NCBI RefSeq assembly: GCF_001422285.1
Contig: NZ_LMMO01000004.1
Location: 310,061 to 374,060 of the forward strand
Direction of reading: 5' to 3'
DNA from: Frigoribacterium sp. Leaf263
GTDB taxonomy: Bacteria > Actinomycetota > Actinomycetes > Actinomycetales > Microbacteriaceae
Length of the DNA: 64,000 nt
Numbering within the stretch: the first letter of the stretch is position 1; each line of letters starts with the position of its first letter. Position numbers and translations under genes: made by a program. The notes under the pieces were generated by a model, which saw only the letters and a list, made by a program, of their open reading frames with translations, searched no databases and was not told where the DNA came from. Below, piece after piece: positions 8,214-18,061 of the stretch.

Positions 8214-9206
8214 ATGGCCGACACGCTCACCCCCATCACCCCGCCGGTCGGCGCCGCGTCCGACCGCCGGGCGACCGCCCCCGTCGGGCGGCACGGCACC
8301 GGCAGCTTCCGCAGCCGCGTGCTCACCCCCTACGCCATGCTCGCGCCCGGGATCATCCTCTTCGTGCTCTTCATGGCGGCGCCGATCATCTACACGCTCT
8401 TCCTCAGCTTCCAGAAGAAGCAGGTCTCGGGCCTCGGCCTCGGCTCGGCTGCGCGCGGCACCGGGTTCGCCGGCCTCGAGAACTACATCGGGACCCTCAC
8501 CGACCCCGAGTTCGGCTCGAGCGTCGGCCGCGTGCTGCTCTACGGCCTCGTGCTCGTGCCCTGCATGCTCGGTCTCGCCCTGCTCTTCGCCCTGCTGCTC
8601 GACTCGAAGCGCACCCGCGCCACGTCGTTCTCCCGCATCGCGATCTTCCTGCCCTACGCCGTGCCCGCCGTGATCAGCTCGCTGCTCTGGGGGTTCCTGT
8701 ACCTGCCGGCGGTCAGCCCGTTCTATTACGTGTTCGAGCGCTTCGGCTGGGAGGTCCCCGGCGTGCTCGGCTCGGGCACCATCCTGTTCGCCATCGCGAA
8801 CATCGCCCTCTGGGGCGGCGTCGGCTTCAACATGATCGTCATCTACACGTCGCTGAAGGCCGTCTCGAGCGACATCTACGAGGCCGCCCGCCTCGACGGC
8901 GCCAGCGAGGTGCAGATCGCCCTCCGCATCAAGATCCCGATGGTCGCCCCCGCGCTCGTCATGACCGCCCTGTTCTCGATGGTCGCGACGCTCCAGGTCT
9001 TCGCCGAGCCGACCACCCTGCGGCCTCTGACGAACAGCCTGTCGACCAGCTGGTCGCCGCTCATGCTCGTCTACCGCGACGCGTTCACCCGCGACGACAT
9101 CTACTCGGCTGCGGCGACCTCGGTCGTCATCGCCCTCGCCGCCTTCATCGTCTCCTTCTTCTTCCTCCGGGTCGTGCAGAAGCGAGCCTTCGGCCAGGAG
9201 GACTGA
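8214..9206 (+). CDS. Sugar ABC transporter permease 1 (MalF/UgpA type)
   Basis: A 330-residue inner-membrane protein with about six spans starting at PYAMLAPGIILFVLFMAAP (near residue 38). The cytoplasmic EAA loop that docks the ATPase reads EAARLDGASEVQIALRIKIP near residue 220. It pairs with the next permease to form the channel. A weak GAGG site lies before the ATG. It follows the hairpin at 8134-8164 and ends 2 bases before the next start, so translation is coupled. Confidence 0.92.
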   Translation: MADTLTPITPPVGAASDRRATAPVGRHGTGSFRSRVLTPYAMLAPGIILFVLFMAAPIIYTLFLSFQKKQVSGLGLGSAARGTGFAGLENYIGTLTDPEFGSSVGRVLLYGLVLVPCMLGLALLFALLLDSKRTRATSFSRIAIFLPYAVPAVISSLLWGFLYLPAVSPFYYVFERFGWEVPGVLGSGTILFAIANIALWGGVGFNMIVIYTSLKAVSSDIYEAARLDGASEVQIALRIKIPMVAPALVMTALFSMVATLQVFAEPTTLRPLTNSLSTSWSPLMLVYRDAFTRDDIYSAAATSVVIALAAFIVSFFFLRVVQKRAFGQED

Positions 9207-9208
9207 CC

Positions 9209-10174
9209 ATGACCATCGCGGACCTCGACGACACCACCCGACGCGGCGAACGCTCCCCGGTCGACCCGACCCGCGCCTCCTCGGCGACCGGCCCCGGAGG
9301 CGCGGGCCGGCCCCGCAGCGTCCGTCGCCCCGGCGGCAGCTCGCTGACCGAGCGTCGCAGCCTCGTCTCGACGGCCATCGTGCTGATCGGCGCCGTCTAC
9401 TGCCTGTTCCCCGTGCTCTGGGTCGTGATGGCGTCGACGAAGAGCGGCGGCGAGCTGTTCTCGACCTTCACCCTCGCGCCCAGCACGCACCTGCTCGACA
9501 ACCTCGTCGCGCTGAGCCAGTACCGCGACGGCCTCTTCTGGCGGTGGATGCTCAACACCGCGCTCTACGCCGGCATCGGCGCCCTCGCCTCGACCTACGT
9601 GTCGGCGCTGTCGGGCTACGTGCTCGCGAAGTTCGAGTTCCCGGGCAAGAAGGTCGTCTTCAACGTGCTGCTCATGGGCGTGCTCGTGCCCGGCGTCATC
9701 CTGGCGATCCCGCAGTACTTCCTGCTGGCGAACGTCGGTCTGACCAACACCTTCTGGGGTGTGCTGCTGCCGCAGATCATCAGCCCCTACGGCATCTACC
9801 TGGCTCGCATCTACGGCGCGGCGGCCGTGCCGACCGATGTGATCGAGGCGGCGCGCACCGAGGGCGCCGGCGAGCTGCACATCTTCCACCGCATCGCCGT
9901 GCCGATGCTCGGACCGGGTCTCGTGACGATCTTCCTGTTCCAGTTCGTCGCCATCTGGAACAACTTCATGCTGCCCTACATCATGCTCGGCGACGACTCG
10001 CTCTTCCCTCTGACCGTCGGCCTGAACGGCCTGCTGAACCAGGGGGCGTCGGCTCCGGCGCTGTACACGCTCGTCATCACCGGGGCGCTGCTGTCGGTCA
10101 TCCCGCTGATCCTGATCTTCCTGGTGCTGCAGCGGTACTGGAGGGTCGACCTCGCCGCGGGCGCCGTCAAATAG
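9209..10174 (+). CDS. Sugar ABC transporter permease 2 (MalG/UgpE type)
   Basis: A 321-residue protein with a hydrophilic N-terminal extension of about 50 residues and then six spans. The EAA loop is EAARTEGAGELHIFHRIAVP near residue 212. AGGAGG lies inside the end of the preceding gene, 2 bases from this ATG. The N-terminal extension (TRASSATGPGGAG) is encoded by two inverted copies of the GGAGGCGCG motif at 9272-9304, a clear case of the motif occupying a dispensable linker. Confidence 0.92.
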   Translation: MTIADLDDTTRRGERSPVDPTRASSATGPGGAGRPRSVRRPGGSSLTERRSLVSTAIVLIGAVYCLFPVLWVVMASTKSGGELFSTFTLAPSTHLLDNLVALSQYRDGLFWRWMLNTALYAGIGALASTYVSALSGYVLAKFEFPGKKVVFNVLLMGVLVPGVILAIPQYFLLANVGLTNTFWGVLLPQIISPYGIYLARIYGAAAVPTDVIEAARTEGAGELHIFHRIAVPMLGPGLVTIFLFQFVAIWNNFMLPYIMLGDDSLFPLTVGLNGLLNQGASAPALYTLVITGALLSVIPLILIFLVLQRYWRVDLAAGAVK

Positions 10175-10241
10175 TGGGAGGCGCGGGTCGGCCCGGGCGG
10201 GCGGGCGCGGCTCGGCGCGATCGGAGCCCTAGGCTGTGCGC

Positions 10242-11255
10242 GTGACGAGCACGCCCGGTCGCCAGCGGCCCACGATCAACGACGTCGCCGACCAGGCGGG
10301 CGTCTCGCGGGGGACGGTCTCGCGCGTGCTGAACGGCGGCCGGTGGGTCAGCCCCGACGCGAAGGCCGCCGTCGACGCCGCCATCAAGAAGACGGGCTAC
10401 CGGGTCAACCCGCACGCGCGCAGCCTGGCGACGAACCGCACCGGCTCGGTGGCGTTCCTCCTCACCGAGGACCACCAGCAGCTCTTCGAGGATCCGAACT
10501 TCTCGGCCCTGCTCAAGGGCACCGCGGCGGCGCTCGCCGACAGCGACATGTCGCTCGTGCTGATCATGGCCGGGTCGGCCGCCGAGCAGAAGCGGGCCGT
10601 CGCGTACATCGAGGCCGGTCACGTCGACGGCGTGCTGCTGGTCTCGGCGCACAGCGGTCAGCGGCTGCTCGCCGACATCGTCGGCTCGGGTGTGCCCGCG
10701 ATCGCGTGCGGGATCCCGCTCGGGTACCAGAGGCGGATGGGCTACGTGGCCGCCGACGACGAGGAGGGCGCCCGCGAGATGGTCGCGCACCTCCGGTCGC
10801 TGGGGCGTCGCCGCATCGCGACGATCGCCGGCCCGCTCGACACCCCCGGCGGCATCACCCGGCTCGACGGCTACCGCGTGGAGCTCGGCGACGAGCTCGA
10901 CGAGAGCCTGATCCGTCACGGCGACTACTCGCGGGCGAGCGGGGAGGCCGCCATGGCCGATCTGCTGGCCGCATCACCCGACGTCGACGCCGTCTTCGCG
11001 GCCAACGACCGGATGGCCGCCGGCGCGCTCGACGCCCTCGCCGCCGCCGGGCGCCGTGTGCCCGACGACGTCGCCGTGGGCGGCTTCGACGACTCGAGCA
11101 TCGCGGCCGAGACCGAGCCCCCGCTCACCACGATGCGTCAGCCCTTCGACCGCATCAGCTCCGAGATGGTGCGTCTGCTGCTGCAGCTGATCGACGGACA
11201 GAAGCCCGCGGCGATGACGCTGCCGACCGAGCTGGTGCGGCGCGCGACCACCTGA
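10242..11255 (+). CDS. LacI-family repressor of the galactoside locus
   Basis: A 337-residue regulator. The N-terminal helix-turn-helix is TINDVADQAGVSRGTVSRVLNGG (about residues 10-32) with a hinge near NPHARSLATNRTG, followed by a periplasmic-binding-protein-like sensor domain with the usual VDAVFAANDRMAAGAL and VAVGGFDD motifs. TAGGCT at 10230-10235 lies 6 bases before the GTG at 10242, so a leaderless start is chosen over the GTG at 10236. It has its own promoter after the permease genes and probably binds the operator at 6733-6746; it may also act at the ara promoter at 12123. Confidence 0.9.
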   Translation: MTSTPGRQRPTINDVADQAGVSRGTVSRVLNGGRWVSPDAKAAVDAAIKKTGYRVNPHARSLATNRTGSVAFLLTEDHQQLFEDPNFSALLKGTAAALADSDMSLVLIMAGSAAEQKRAVAYIEAGHVDGVLLVSAHSGQRLLADIVGSGVPAIACGIPLGYQRRMGYVAADDEEGAREMVAHLRSLGRRRIATIAGPLDTPGGITRLDGYRVELGDELDESLIRHGDYSRASGEAAMADLLAASPDVDAVFAANDRMAAGALDALAAAGRRVPDDVAVGGFDDSSIAAETEPPLTTMRQPFDRISSEMVRLLLQLIDGQKPAAMTLPTELVRRATT

Positions 11256-11395
11256 CCCGCGCCTCCTCGACCCTGCCGGCGGGGCGGCGCGTCCCCCGTC
11301 GCCCTGCCAATCCGCTGGACGGCCCGGACACGGCCCTGCGCCTGGACCTACCGTCCACGTCAGACCTGTTCCACCAGCAGAACGAAGGACGAACC

Positions 11396-11851
11396 ATGTC
11401 GCAAGCAATCGAGACCATCGACGTCAGCGTGCCCGTCAGCGTCGCCTACAACCAGTGGACCCAGTTCGAGGACTTCCCGAAGTTCCTCGACGAGGTCGAG
11501 TCAATCACCCAGACCACGCCCACCCTCACGGTGTGGAAGGTCAAGGTCGGGCCGGTCGAGAAGACCTTCGAGGCCGAGATCACCGAGCAGCACCCCGACG
11601 AGCGCGTCGCCTGGAACAGCACCGGCGGCGAGGTCGACCACGCCGGCGTCGTCACGTTCCACAAGCTGAGCGACTCCGAGACGCGCATCACCGTGCAGAT
11701 CGACTGGACCCCCGAGGGCTTCCTCGAGAAGGTCGGGAACACGCTCGGCGCCGACAACCACGCCATCAAGAAGGATCTCCGCAACTTCAAGGAGTTCATC
11801 GAGTCGCAGGGCGCCGAGACGGGCGCCTGGCGCGGAGACGTCCAGGCATGA
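11396..11851 (+). CDS. SRPBCC-family (polyketide cyclase/dehydrase-like) protein
   Basis: A 151-residue protein with the START/Bet v1-like pattern: an N-terminal strand TIDVSVPVSVAYNQWTQFEDFPKFL, the VESI strand, WNSTGGEVDHAGVVTFHKL, and a long C-terminal helix. The family binds hydrophobic ligands or quinones; a specific role cannot be read. It is cytoplasmic. The start is clear from the conserved N-terminus. Its stop overlaps the next start (ATGA at 11848-11851), so the two are co-translated. No link to the flanking sugar operons is evident. Confidence 0.85.
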   Translation: MSQAIETIDVSVPVSVAYNQWTQFEDFPKFLDEVESITQTTPTLTVWKVKVGPVEKTFEAEITEQHPDERVAWNSTGGEVDHAGVVTFHKLSDSETRITVQIDWTPEGFLEKVGNTLGADNHAIKKDLRNFKEFIESQGAETGAWRGDVQA

Positions 11852-12069
11852 GCGACGAGTCGACGTACACCGCGTCGTTCGTCGACGAGGGCGGCGCCGA
11901 GGTGTCGACCGAGCAGCTCGAGTCGATCGCGGGAGCCCCGGTGAAGTCGCTCACGCGACCGGGAGCGGCCGACGGCGAGGACATCACGTACGAGCTCGAC
12001 GCCGACACGGCGGACTCCGACCCGGTCGTCTACCGGGCGACGGGGGTCGCGGGGCACGACTACAACTGA
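11848..12069 (+). CDS. Small acidic protein coupled to the SRPBCC gene
   Basis: A 73-residue protein that begins MSDESTYTASFVDEGGAEV and is strongly acidic, without signal or membrane span. Its ATG overlaps the preceding TGA (ATGA), so it is translationally coupled and probably works with the SRPBCC protein. A perfect 15-bp hairpin follows 8 bases after the stop. The family is not recognised. Confidence 0.65.
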   Translation: MSDESTYTASFVDEGGAEVSTEQLESIAGAPVKSLTRPGAADGEDITYELDADTADSDPVVYRATGVAGHDYN

Positions 12070-12076
12070 ACATCCC

Positions 12077-12118
12077 GAGGAGGCGCGGGTCGACCGAGAC
12101 GGCGACCCGCGCCTCCTC
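12077..12118 (+). terminator. Perfect 15-bp hairpin of two inverted GAGGAGGCGCGGGTC motifs
   Basis: The left arm 12077-12091 and right arm 12104-12118 are exact reverse complements with a 12-base loop. This is the cleanest example of the dispersed motif forming a terminator; it separates the SRPBCC operon from the ara promoter. Confidence 0.75.
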
Positions 12119-12122
12119 CGCG

Positions 12123-12163
12123 TTGCAGGGTGAGCGCTCACATGGCAGAATGTGAGCGCTCAC
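12123..12163 (+). promoter_or_regulatory. ara operon promoter with two perfect LacI-type operators
   Basis: TTGCAG (12123-12128), 17 bases and CAGAAT (12146-12151) fit a promoter. The 12-bp palindrome GTGAGCGCTCAC occurs twice, at 12130-12141 (inside the spacer) and 12152-12163 (just after the -10), with centres 22 bp apart or two helical turns. This is a classical arrangement for cooperative LacI-family repression. Confidence 0.8.
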
Positions 12164-12210
12164 TTTCGGTGCGGGGTCCGCCCGCCCACCCCGACGACGA
12201 AGAGGTCATC

Positions 12211-14040
12211 ATGGTCGATCACGTTCCCCCGGCCACCCCCGACGAGACCGGCGACGGCCCCGTCGCCGGCGGCTCCGGCCCCACCGCCCCGGGCGCCTCG
12301 ACCGAGACCTACGTCGTCGGCGTCGACTACGGCACCCTCAGCGGCCGGGCCGTAGTCGTGCGCGTCTCCGACGGCGCCGAGCTCGGCGCCGGCGTCTTCG
12401 AGTACCCGCACGCGGTCGTCGACACGACGCTGCCGGGCACGGGCGAGCGGCTCCCCGCCGACTGGGCCCTGCAGGTGCCCTCCGACTACGTCGACGTGCT
12501 GAAGAACGCCGTGCCGGAGGCGCTGGCCGCGTCGGGCGTCGACCCGGCGGCCGTCGTCGGCATCGGCACCGACTTCACCGCGTGCACGATGGTCCCGACC
12601 ACGGCCGACGGCACCCCGCTCAACGAGCTCGAGCGCTTCGCCTCGCATCCCCACGCCTTCGTCAAGCTCTGGCGTCACCACGCGGCGCAGGGTCAGGCCG
12701 ACCGCATCAACGAGCTCGCGGCCGAGCGCGGCGAGTCGTGGCTGCCCCGCTACGGCGGACTCATCTCGAGCGAGTGGGAGTTCGCCAAGGGCCTCCAGCT
12801 GCTCGAAGAGGACCCCGAGGTCTACGCCGCGACCGAGCACTGGGTCGAGGCCGCCGACTGGATCGTCTGGCAGCTGAGCGGGCGCTACGTCCGCAACGCC
12901 TGCACCGCGGGCTACAAGGGCATCTACCAGGACGGCGAGTACCCCAGCCGCGAGTTCCTCGCTGCGCTGAACCCCGACTTCGCGGACTTCGCCGAGACGA
13001 AGGTCGTGCACGAGATCGGCGCGCTCGGTGACTCCGCCGGCACGCTGACCGCCGAGGCCGCCGGCTGGACGGGCCTCCCCGAGGGCATCGCCGTGGCCGT
13101 CGGCAACGTCGACGCTCACGTCACCGCCCCGGCCGCGAAGGCCACCCAGCCCGGCCAGATGGTCGCCATCATGGGCACGAGCACCTGCCACGTCATGAAC
13201 GGCGACAAGCTCGCCGAGGTGCCCGGCATGTGCGGCGTGGTCGACGGCGGCATCGTCGACGGCCTCTACGGCTACGAGGCCGGTCAGTCGGGTGTCGGCG
13301 ACATCTTCGCCTGGTACGTCAAGAACCAGGTGCCGCAGTCGGCCGTCGACGACGCCACGGCCGCCGGCAAGAGCGTGCACCAGCACCTCACCGACGTCGC
13401 GTACGAGCAGCTGGTCGGCGCCCACGGGCTCGTCGCCCTCGACTGGCACAGCGGCAACCGCTCGGTGCTCGTCGACCACGAGCTGAGCGGCGTCATCGTC
13501 GGTCAGACGCTCGCCACGTCGCCCGCCGACGGCTACCGAGCGCTGCTCGAGGCCACGGCCTTCGGCACGCGTCGCATCGTGCAGGCCTTCGACGAGTCGG
13601 GCGTGCCCGTCACGGAGTTCATCGCCGCCGGCGGTCTGCTGAAGAACAAGCACCTGATGCAGACCTACAGCGACGTGCTCCGCATGCCGATCTCGACGAT
13701 CACGAGCGAGCAGGGCCCGGCCCTCGGGTCGGCCATCCACGCCGCCGTCGCCGCGGGCGCCTACGCCGACATCCGCGCCGCGGCCGAGGCCATGGGCAGC
13801 GTCGAGCGCGCCACCTACACGCCCGACCCCGCGAACGCCGACGCCTACGACGCCCTCTACGCCGAGTACCTGCTGCTGCACGACTGGTTCGGCCGCGGCG
13901 GCAACGACGTGATGCACCGCCTGCGGGCGATGCGTCGGGAGGCGACCCGCGCCTCCTCGGCTCCGGGTTCCGACTCGGACTCGGACTCGGACTCGGACTC
14001 GGTCGAGCAGGCCGCCGTGGACGCCGAGGTCTCCGCATGA
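12211..14040 (+). CDS. araB: L-ribulokinase
   Basis: A 609-residue FGGY-family kinase that phosphorylates L-ribulose in L-arabinose catabolism. The N-terminal ATPase motif is [16 protein letters not shown] (about residue 33 on). Ribulokinase signatures include [11 protein letters not shown], the conserved [10 protein letters not shown] loop, and [19 protein letters not shown]. The ATG at 12211 with AGAGG upstream is used; an in-frame start at 12130 lies in the operator. It is first gene of araB-araD-araA with ATGA overlaps. The last 35 residues are a low-complexity tail containing one GGAGGCGCG-type motif (TRASS) and a hexanucleotide repeat encoding (DS)5, which looks dispensable. Confidence 0.95.
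   Translation: MVDHVPPATPDETGDGPVAGGSGPTAPGASTETYVVGVDYGTLSGRAVVVRVSDGAELGAGVFEYPHAVVDTTLPGTGERLPADWALQVPSDYVDVLKNAVPEALAASGVDPAAVVGIGTDFTACTMVPTTADGTPLNELERFASHPHAFVKLWRHHAAQGQADRINELAAERGESWLPRYGGLISSEWEFAKGLQLLEEDPEVYAATEHWVEAADWIVWQLSGRYVRNACTAGYKGIYQDGEYPSREFLAALNPDFADFAETKVVHEIGALGDSAGTLTAEAAGWTGLPEGIAVAVGNVDAHVTAPAAKATQPGQMVAIMGTSTCHVMNGDKLAEVPGMCGVVDGGIVDGLYGYEAGQSGVGDIFAWYVKNQVPQSAVDDATAAGKSVHQHLTDVAYEQLVGAHGLVALDWHSGNRSVLVDHELSGVIVGQTLATSPADGYRALLEATAFGTRRIVQAFDESGVPVTEFIAAGGLLKNKHLMQTYSDVLRMPISTITSEQGPALGSAIHAAVAAGAYADIRAAAEAMGSVERATYTPDPANADAYDALYAEYLLLHDWFGRGGNDVMHRLRAMRREATRASSAPGSDSDSDSDSDSVEQAAVDAEVSA
13972..14001 (+). repeat. In-frame hexanucleotide repeat (GACTCG)5 in araB
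   Basis: Five exact tandem GACTCG units encode alternating Asp-Ser in the ribulokinase tail. The 6-base unit means that copy-number change adds or removes DS pairs without a frameshift. Confidence 0.85.
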
Positions 14041-14810
14041 GCGGCTGGATCGACCGCGCGACCCAGGCGGCCATCGACGCCACCCGCGAAGACGTCGCCA
14101 CGCTGCACGCCGAGCTCGTGCGCTACGGCCTCGTCGTCTGGACGGGCGGCAACGTGTCGGGCCGCGTGCCCGGCACCGACCTCTTCGTCATCAAGCCGAG
14201 CGGCGTCTCGTACGACGACCTGACGCCCGAGAACCAGATCGTCTGCCGCCTCGACGGCACCGTGCTCGAGGGCACCCCGGGCAGCGACCGCAGCCCGTCG
14301 AGCGACACCGCGGCGCACGCCCACGTCTACCGCAACATGCCGCACGTCGGGGGAGTCGTGCACACGCACTCCACCTACGCGACCGCGTGGGCCGCCCGCG
14401 GCGAGGCGATCCCCTGCGTCATCACCGCGATGGCCGACGAGTTCGGCGGCGAGATCCCCGTCGGGCCCTTCGCGATCATCGGCGACGAGTCCATCGGCGA
14501 GGGCATCGTCGAGACGCTCACCGGTCACCGCAGCCGCGCCGTGCTGATGCAGAACCACGGCGTCTTCACGATCGGCAAGGACGCTCGCGACGCGGTCAAG
14601 GCCGCGGTCATGACGGAGGACGTCGCCCGCACCGTTCACATCACCCGCCAGCTCGGCGAACCCCTCCCCATCCCTCAGCAGAGCATCGACGCTCTGTTCG
14701 ACCGGTACCAGAACGTCTATGGGCAACGCGGAGCGTTGCCCCGGGCCGCAGGCTCGGCCACCCCCGACATCGCCCGACCTGCAGTCTCGAACAACGGAGA
14801 ACTCTCATGA
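14037..14810 (+). CDS. araD: L-ribulose-5-phosphate 4-epimerase
   Basis: A 257-residue class II aldolase/epimerase that converts L-ribulose 5-phosphate to D-xylulose 5-phosphate. Visible motifs are TGGNVSGR (phosphate loop), [11 protein letters not shown], the zinc-binding pair in [11 protein letters not shown] and the third histidine in [10 protein letters not shown]. It ends with about 20 extra residues beyond the usual family length. The start overlaps the araB stop (ATGA), as does its stop with the araA start. Confidence 0.94.
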   Translation: MSGWIDRATQAAIDATREDVATLHAELVRYGLVVWTGGNVSGRVPGTDLFVIKPSGVSYDDLTPENQIVCRLDGTVLEGTPGSDRSPSSDTAAHAHVYRNMPHVGGVVHTHSTYATAWAARGEAIPCVITAMADEFGGEIPVGPFAIIGDESIGEGIVETLTGHRSRAVLMQNHGVFTIGKDARDAVKAAVMTEDVARTVHITRQLGEPLPIPQQSIDALFDRYQNVYGQRGALPRAAGSATPDIARPAVSNNGELS

Positions 14811-16333
14811 ACGACACCCTCGACCCCACCGCGTTCCTCGCCTCGAAGGAGGTCTGGTTCCTCACCGGCAGCCAGGGTCTCTACGGGGAGGAGACCCTGA
14901 AGCAGGTCGCCGACCAGTCGAAGGCGATCGCCGACGAGCTGGCCGCCGCCTCCGACGTGCCCGTCCGCCTCGTCTGGAAGCCCGTCCTGACCGACGCCGA
15001 CTCGATCCGCCGCACGATGCTCGAGGCCAACCTCGACGACTCGGTGATCGGCGTCACCGCCTGGATGCACACGTTCAGCCCCGCCAAGATGTGGATCGGC
15101 GGACTCGACGCGCTCCGCAAGCCCCTGCTGCACCTGCACACGCAGGCGAACGTCGCGCTGCCCTGGGCCGACATCGACTTCGACTTCATGAACCTCAACC
15201 AGGCCGCGCACGGCGACCGCGAGTTCGGCTACATGCAGACCCGGCTCGGCGTCCCGCGCAAGACGGTCGTCGGTCACGTGAGCGACCCCCGCGTGCAGAA
15301 GCAGGTCGGCACGTGGATGCGCGCCGCGGCCGGCGCCTCGGCCATGCGCTCGCTCAAGCTGGCGCGCTTCGGCGACAACATGCGCTTCGTCGGCGTCACC
15401 GAGGGCGACAAGACCGAGGCCGAGCTGGCCTTCGGCGTGCAGGTCAACACCTGGGGCGTCAACGAGCTGGCCGAGGCCGTCGCCGCCGCGACCGAGTCCG
15501 AGATCGACGCGCTGGTCGCCGTCTACGAGGCCGAGTACGACGTCGTCCCCGCGCTCCGCGCCGGTGGCGAGCGTCACCAGTCGCTGCGCGACGGGGCGGC
15601 GATCGAGATCGGCCTCCGGTCGTTCCTCGAGGCGGGCGGCTTCAGCGCCTTCACGACGAACTTCGAGGACCTCGGCGCTCTCAAGCAGCTGCCCGGTCTC
15701 GCCGTGCAGCGCCTCATGGCCGAGGGCTACGGCTTCGGCGCCGAGGGCGACTGGAAGACCTCGGTGCTGGTGCGCGCGGCCAACGTGATGGGCGCCGGTC
15801 TGCCGGGTGGCGCCTCCCTGATGGAGGACTACACGTACCACCTCGTCCCCGGCGAGGAGAAGATCCTCGGGGCGCACATGCTCGAGGTCAGCCCCGCCCT
15901 GACGTCGCAGCGCGCGTCGCTCGAGGTGCACGCGCTCGGCATCGGCGGCAAGGACGACCCCGTGCGCCTGGTCTTCTCGGCCGACCCCGGCCCGGCCGTC
16001 GTCGTCGCGATGAGCGACGTGCGCGACCGGTTCCGCCTGACCGTGAACGTCGTCGACGTCGTCGAGCCCGACGAGGACCTCCCGAACCTGCCGGTCGGCC
16101 GCGCGGTGTGGAAGCCCCGCCCCTCGTTCCCCGTGTCGGCCGAGGCCTGGCTCACCGCCGGCGCCGCGCACCACACGGTGATGTCGACGGCGGTCGGCCT
16201 CGAGGCCTTCGAGGACCTCGCCCGCATCGTCGAGACCGAGCTGCTCGTCATCGACGAGGACACCCGCATCCGCGACTTCCGTCACGAGGTCGCCTGGAAC
16301 GCCGCGTACCACCGCCTCGCCCGCGGCCTGTAG
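14807..16333 (+). CDS. araA: L-arabinose isomerase
   Basis: A 508-residue metal-dependent isomerase turning L-arabinose into L-ribulose. Family hallmarks are [17 protein letters not shown] at the N-terminus, [30 protein letters not shown] and [15 protein letters not shown], which carries metal-site glutamates. The length matches the family (about 500). It is the last gene of araBDA; no arabinose transporter or dedicated araR lies next to it, so uptake and regulation come from elsewhere or from the LacI gene at 10242. Confidence 0.95.
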   Translation: MNDTLDPTAFLASKEVWFLTGSQGLYGEETLKQVADQSKAIADELAAASDVPVRLVWKPVLTDADSIRRTMLEANLDDSVIGVTAWMHTFSPAKMWIGGLDALRKPLLHLHTQANVALPWADIDFDFMNLNQAAHGDREFGYMQTRLGVPRKTVVGHVSDPRVQKQVGTWMRAAAGASAMRSLKLARFGDNMRFVGVTEGDKTEAELAFGVQVNTWGVNELAEAVAAATESEIDALVAVYEAEYDVVPALRAGGERHQSLRDGAAIEIGLRSFLEAGGFSAFTTNFEDLGALKQLPGLAVQRLMAEGYGFGAEGDWKTSVLVRAANVMGAGLPGGASLMEDYTYHLVPGEEKILGAHMLEVSPALTSQRASLEVHALGIGGKDDPVRLVFSADPGPAVVVAMSDVRDRFRLTVNVVDVVEPDEDLPNLPVGRAVWKPRPSFPVSAEAWLTAGAAHHTVMSTAVGLEAFEDLARIVETELLVIDEDTRIRDFRHEVAWNAAYHRLARGL

Positions 16334-16440
16334 GCGTCGCGCGCGGCCGGCCGGGCCACCGGCCGGCCGGGCCCGCCGGCCCGCCCGCTAGCCGGGCCCG
16401 CCGGCTGGCCGGTCCGCCCGCCGGGCCCGCCGGCCGGTCC
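16334..16440. repeat. GGCCGGGC-rich low-complexity tract
   Basis: Irregular repeats of CCGGCCGG, GGCCCGCC and GCCGGGCC fill the space between araA and the palindrome at 16441. A similar tract accompanies the palindromes at 26180-26400, which suggests the two kinds of sequence travel or accumulate together. Confidence 0.6.
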
Positions 16441-16492
16441 AGTGGTCGGAAGATGTCCTTCCACTGGCCGCGAAGGACATCTTCCGACCACT
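16441..16492. repeat. REP-like palindrome, family B copy 1
   Basis: AGTGGTCGGAAGATGTCCTT (16441-16460) and 16473-16492 are perfect 20-bp inverted arms around a 12-base loop. A diverged copy is at 30266-30317. It may double as the araA terminator. Confidence 0.75.
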
Positions 16493-16549
16493 CGGCAGCC
16501 TGAGCGGAGCACGCGGGCCGGGCGCAGGAGGGCGGCCTAGCGTGGCGGG

Positions 16550-17929
16550 GTGACCGAACAGACCTCTCGCACCGCGCCTCCTGCCGCATCGATCCCCGAG
16601 GAGGCGCGGCGACGGTTCGAGACACCGGCCGGCGTGATCATCGGCCGGGTCGACGGCGACGTCGTGCGGGCGACGGGCATCCGCTACGCCGAGTCCGAGC
16701 GCTTCGCGCCGCCCCGGCCCGTGCCGCCGGCCACCGAGCCCGTGCTCGCCTTCGAGCCCTCGCCGGGGTCGCCGCAGCTGCCGTCCGAGACCCTGAGCTC
16801 GCTCATCGAGGGCGCCGGCGACGGCCTGATCGCCGACGAGAGCTGCCAGTTCGTCTCGATCACCCTGCCCGCCGACGCCCGGCCCGACGAGCGGCTGCCG
16901 GTCATGGTGTGGATCCACGGCGGGTCGTACGTGACCGGTGCCGGCGACCTCTCCGTCTACGACCCTCGGGCGCTCGTCGTCGAGCAGCGCGTGATCGTCG
17001 TGGCCGTCACGTACCGCCTCGGCATGCTCGGATTCTTCGCCGACGACGATCGGATCCCCGCGAACCTCGGCCTCCTCGACCAGCTCGAGGCGCTCCGCTG
17101 GGTGCACGCGAACATCGGGGCGTTCGGCGGCGCGGCCGACCGCGTCACCCTCTTCGGCCAGTCCGCCGGCGGCGACGCCATCGCCCACCTGATGATCGCC
17201 GACGGCGCCGAGGGGCTCTTCCAGCGGGCGATCGTGCAGAGCGCGCCGCTCGGCATCACGTCGGGCCGCTCGAAGATGGCGGCCGCGATGGCCGCCGCCG
17301 TCGGCACGCCGGCCCGCGACGCCCCGATCGACGAGCTGCTCGCCCAGCAGGCCGTCGCCGAGAGGGCCGCACGCCGCTTCGGACTGCGCGGCGGCATGGC
17401 GTTCGGGCTGCAGTACGGCAGGTCGCCCCTGCCCGCCGAGGCCGACCGCGACGCCGCCTGGCGCCGCGTCGCTCCGCGGATCGACGTGCTGATCGGCACG
17501 ACCACCGAAGAGACCGGGCTCTTCCTGATGTTCATCCCGGCGCTCCGTCGCCTCGCCGCGCTGCCCCTCGTGGGCGGGCTGGTGCGCAGGGTGCTGGTCG
17601 GCGGGACGACCCACGTGATCTACGGCCGGGACGCGCGGGCGTTCGCGGACCGGCACCGCGCCTCCGGCGGTCGTGCCGTGCGGTACCGGATGACCTGGGC
17701 CCCCGAGGGCGCCGAGTTCGGCGCCGCCCACGTGACCGACGTGCCGCTGCTGCTCGGCGGGCGCGAGTCGTGGGGGCACACGCGGCTGATCGGCTCGAGC
17801 GCGTGGGAGGACGTCGACCGCCGAGGGCGCCGGGTGCGGCAGATCTGGGCAGACTTCGCCCGGACGGGCGCGCTGGCGTCCGACGCGGCCGCGGGGGCTC
17901 GCGACACGATCACGCTCGACCGGGGCTGA
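16550..17929 (+). CDS. Type-B carboxylesterase
   Basis: A 459-residue alpha/beta hydrolase of the carboxylesterase/lipase type. The oxyanion-hole motif is HGGSYVTGAG, the nucleophile serine sits in FGQSAGGD, a likely acid is in TTTEETGLF, and the catalytic histidine in GAAHVTDVPLLLGG. No signal peptide is present, so it probably acts in the cytoplasm on small esters. TAGCGT (16538-16543) lies 6 bases before the GTG at 16550, giving a leaderless start. Near the N-terminus two inverted GGAGGCGCG motifs (16573-16608) encode a short linker. Confidence 0.88.
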   Translation: MTEQTSRTAPPAASIPEEARRRFETPAGVIIGRVDGDVVRATGIRYAESERFAPPRPVPPATEPVLAFEPSPGSPQLPSETLSSLIEGAGDGLIADESCQFVSITLPADARPDERLPVMVWIHGGSYVTGAGDLSVYDPRALVVEQRVIVVAVTYRLGMLGFFADDDRIPANLGLLDQLEALRWVHANIGAFGGAADRVTLFGQSAGGDAIAHLMIADGAEGLFQRAIVQSAPLGITSGRSKMAAAMAAAVGTPARDAPIDELLAQQAVAERAARRFGLRGGMAFGLQYGRSPLPAEADRDAAWRRVAPRIDVLIGTTTEETGLFLMFIPALRRLAALPLVGGLVRRVLVGGTTHVIYGRDARAFADRHRASGGRAVRYRMTWAPEGAEFGAAHVTDVPLLLGGRESWGHTRLIGSSAWEDVDRRGRRVRQIWADFARTGALASDAAAGARDTITLDRG

Positions 17930-17970
17930 CGCGCGCCTCGCCGGCGAGCCGGCGCGCCGGCGGCTCGCTC

Positions 17971-18040
17971 GCGTGACACCCCGTTTTCGGCGCTACACCC
18001 GCATCTACCGGGGTTTAGCGCCGAAAAGCGGGTGTAGCGG
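17971..18040. repeat. REP-like palindrome, family A copy 1
   Basis: A near-perfect palindrome of about 30-bp arms (17974-18000 and 18012-18039) with the core TTTTCGGCGCTA / TAGCGCCGAAAA. Two relatives lie at 26112-26179 and 26237-26342. It sits between converging genes. Confidence 0.75.
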
Positions 18041-18061
18041 CGCGGGCTCCGCGCGGCGCGG

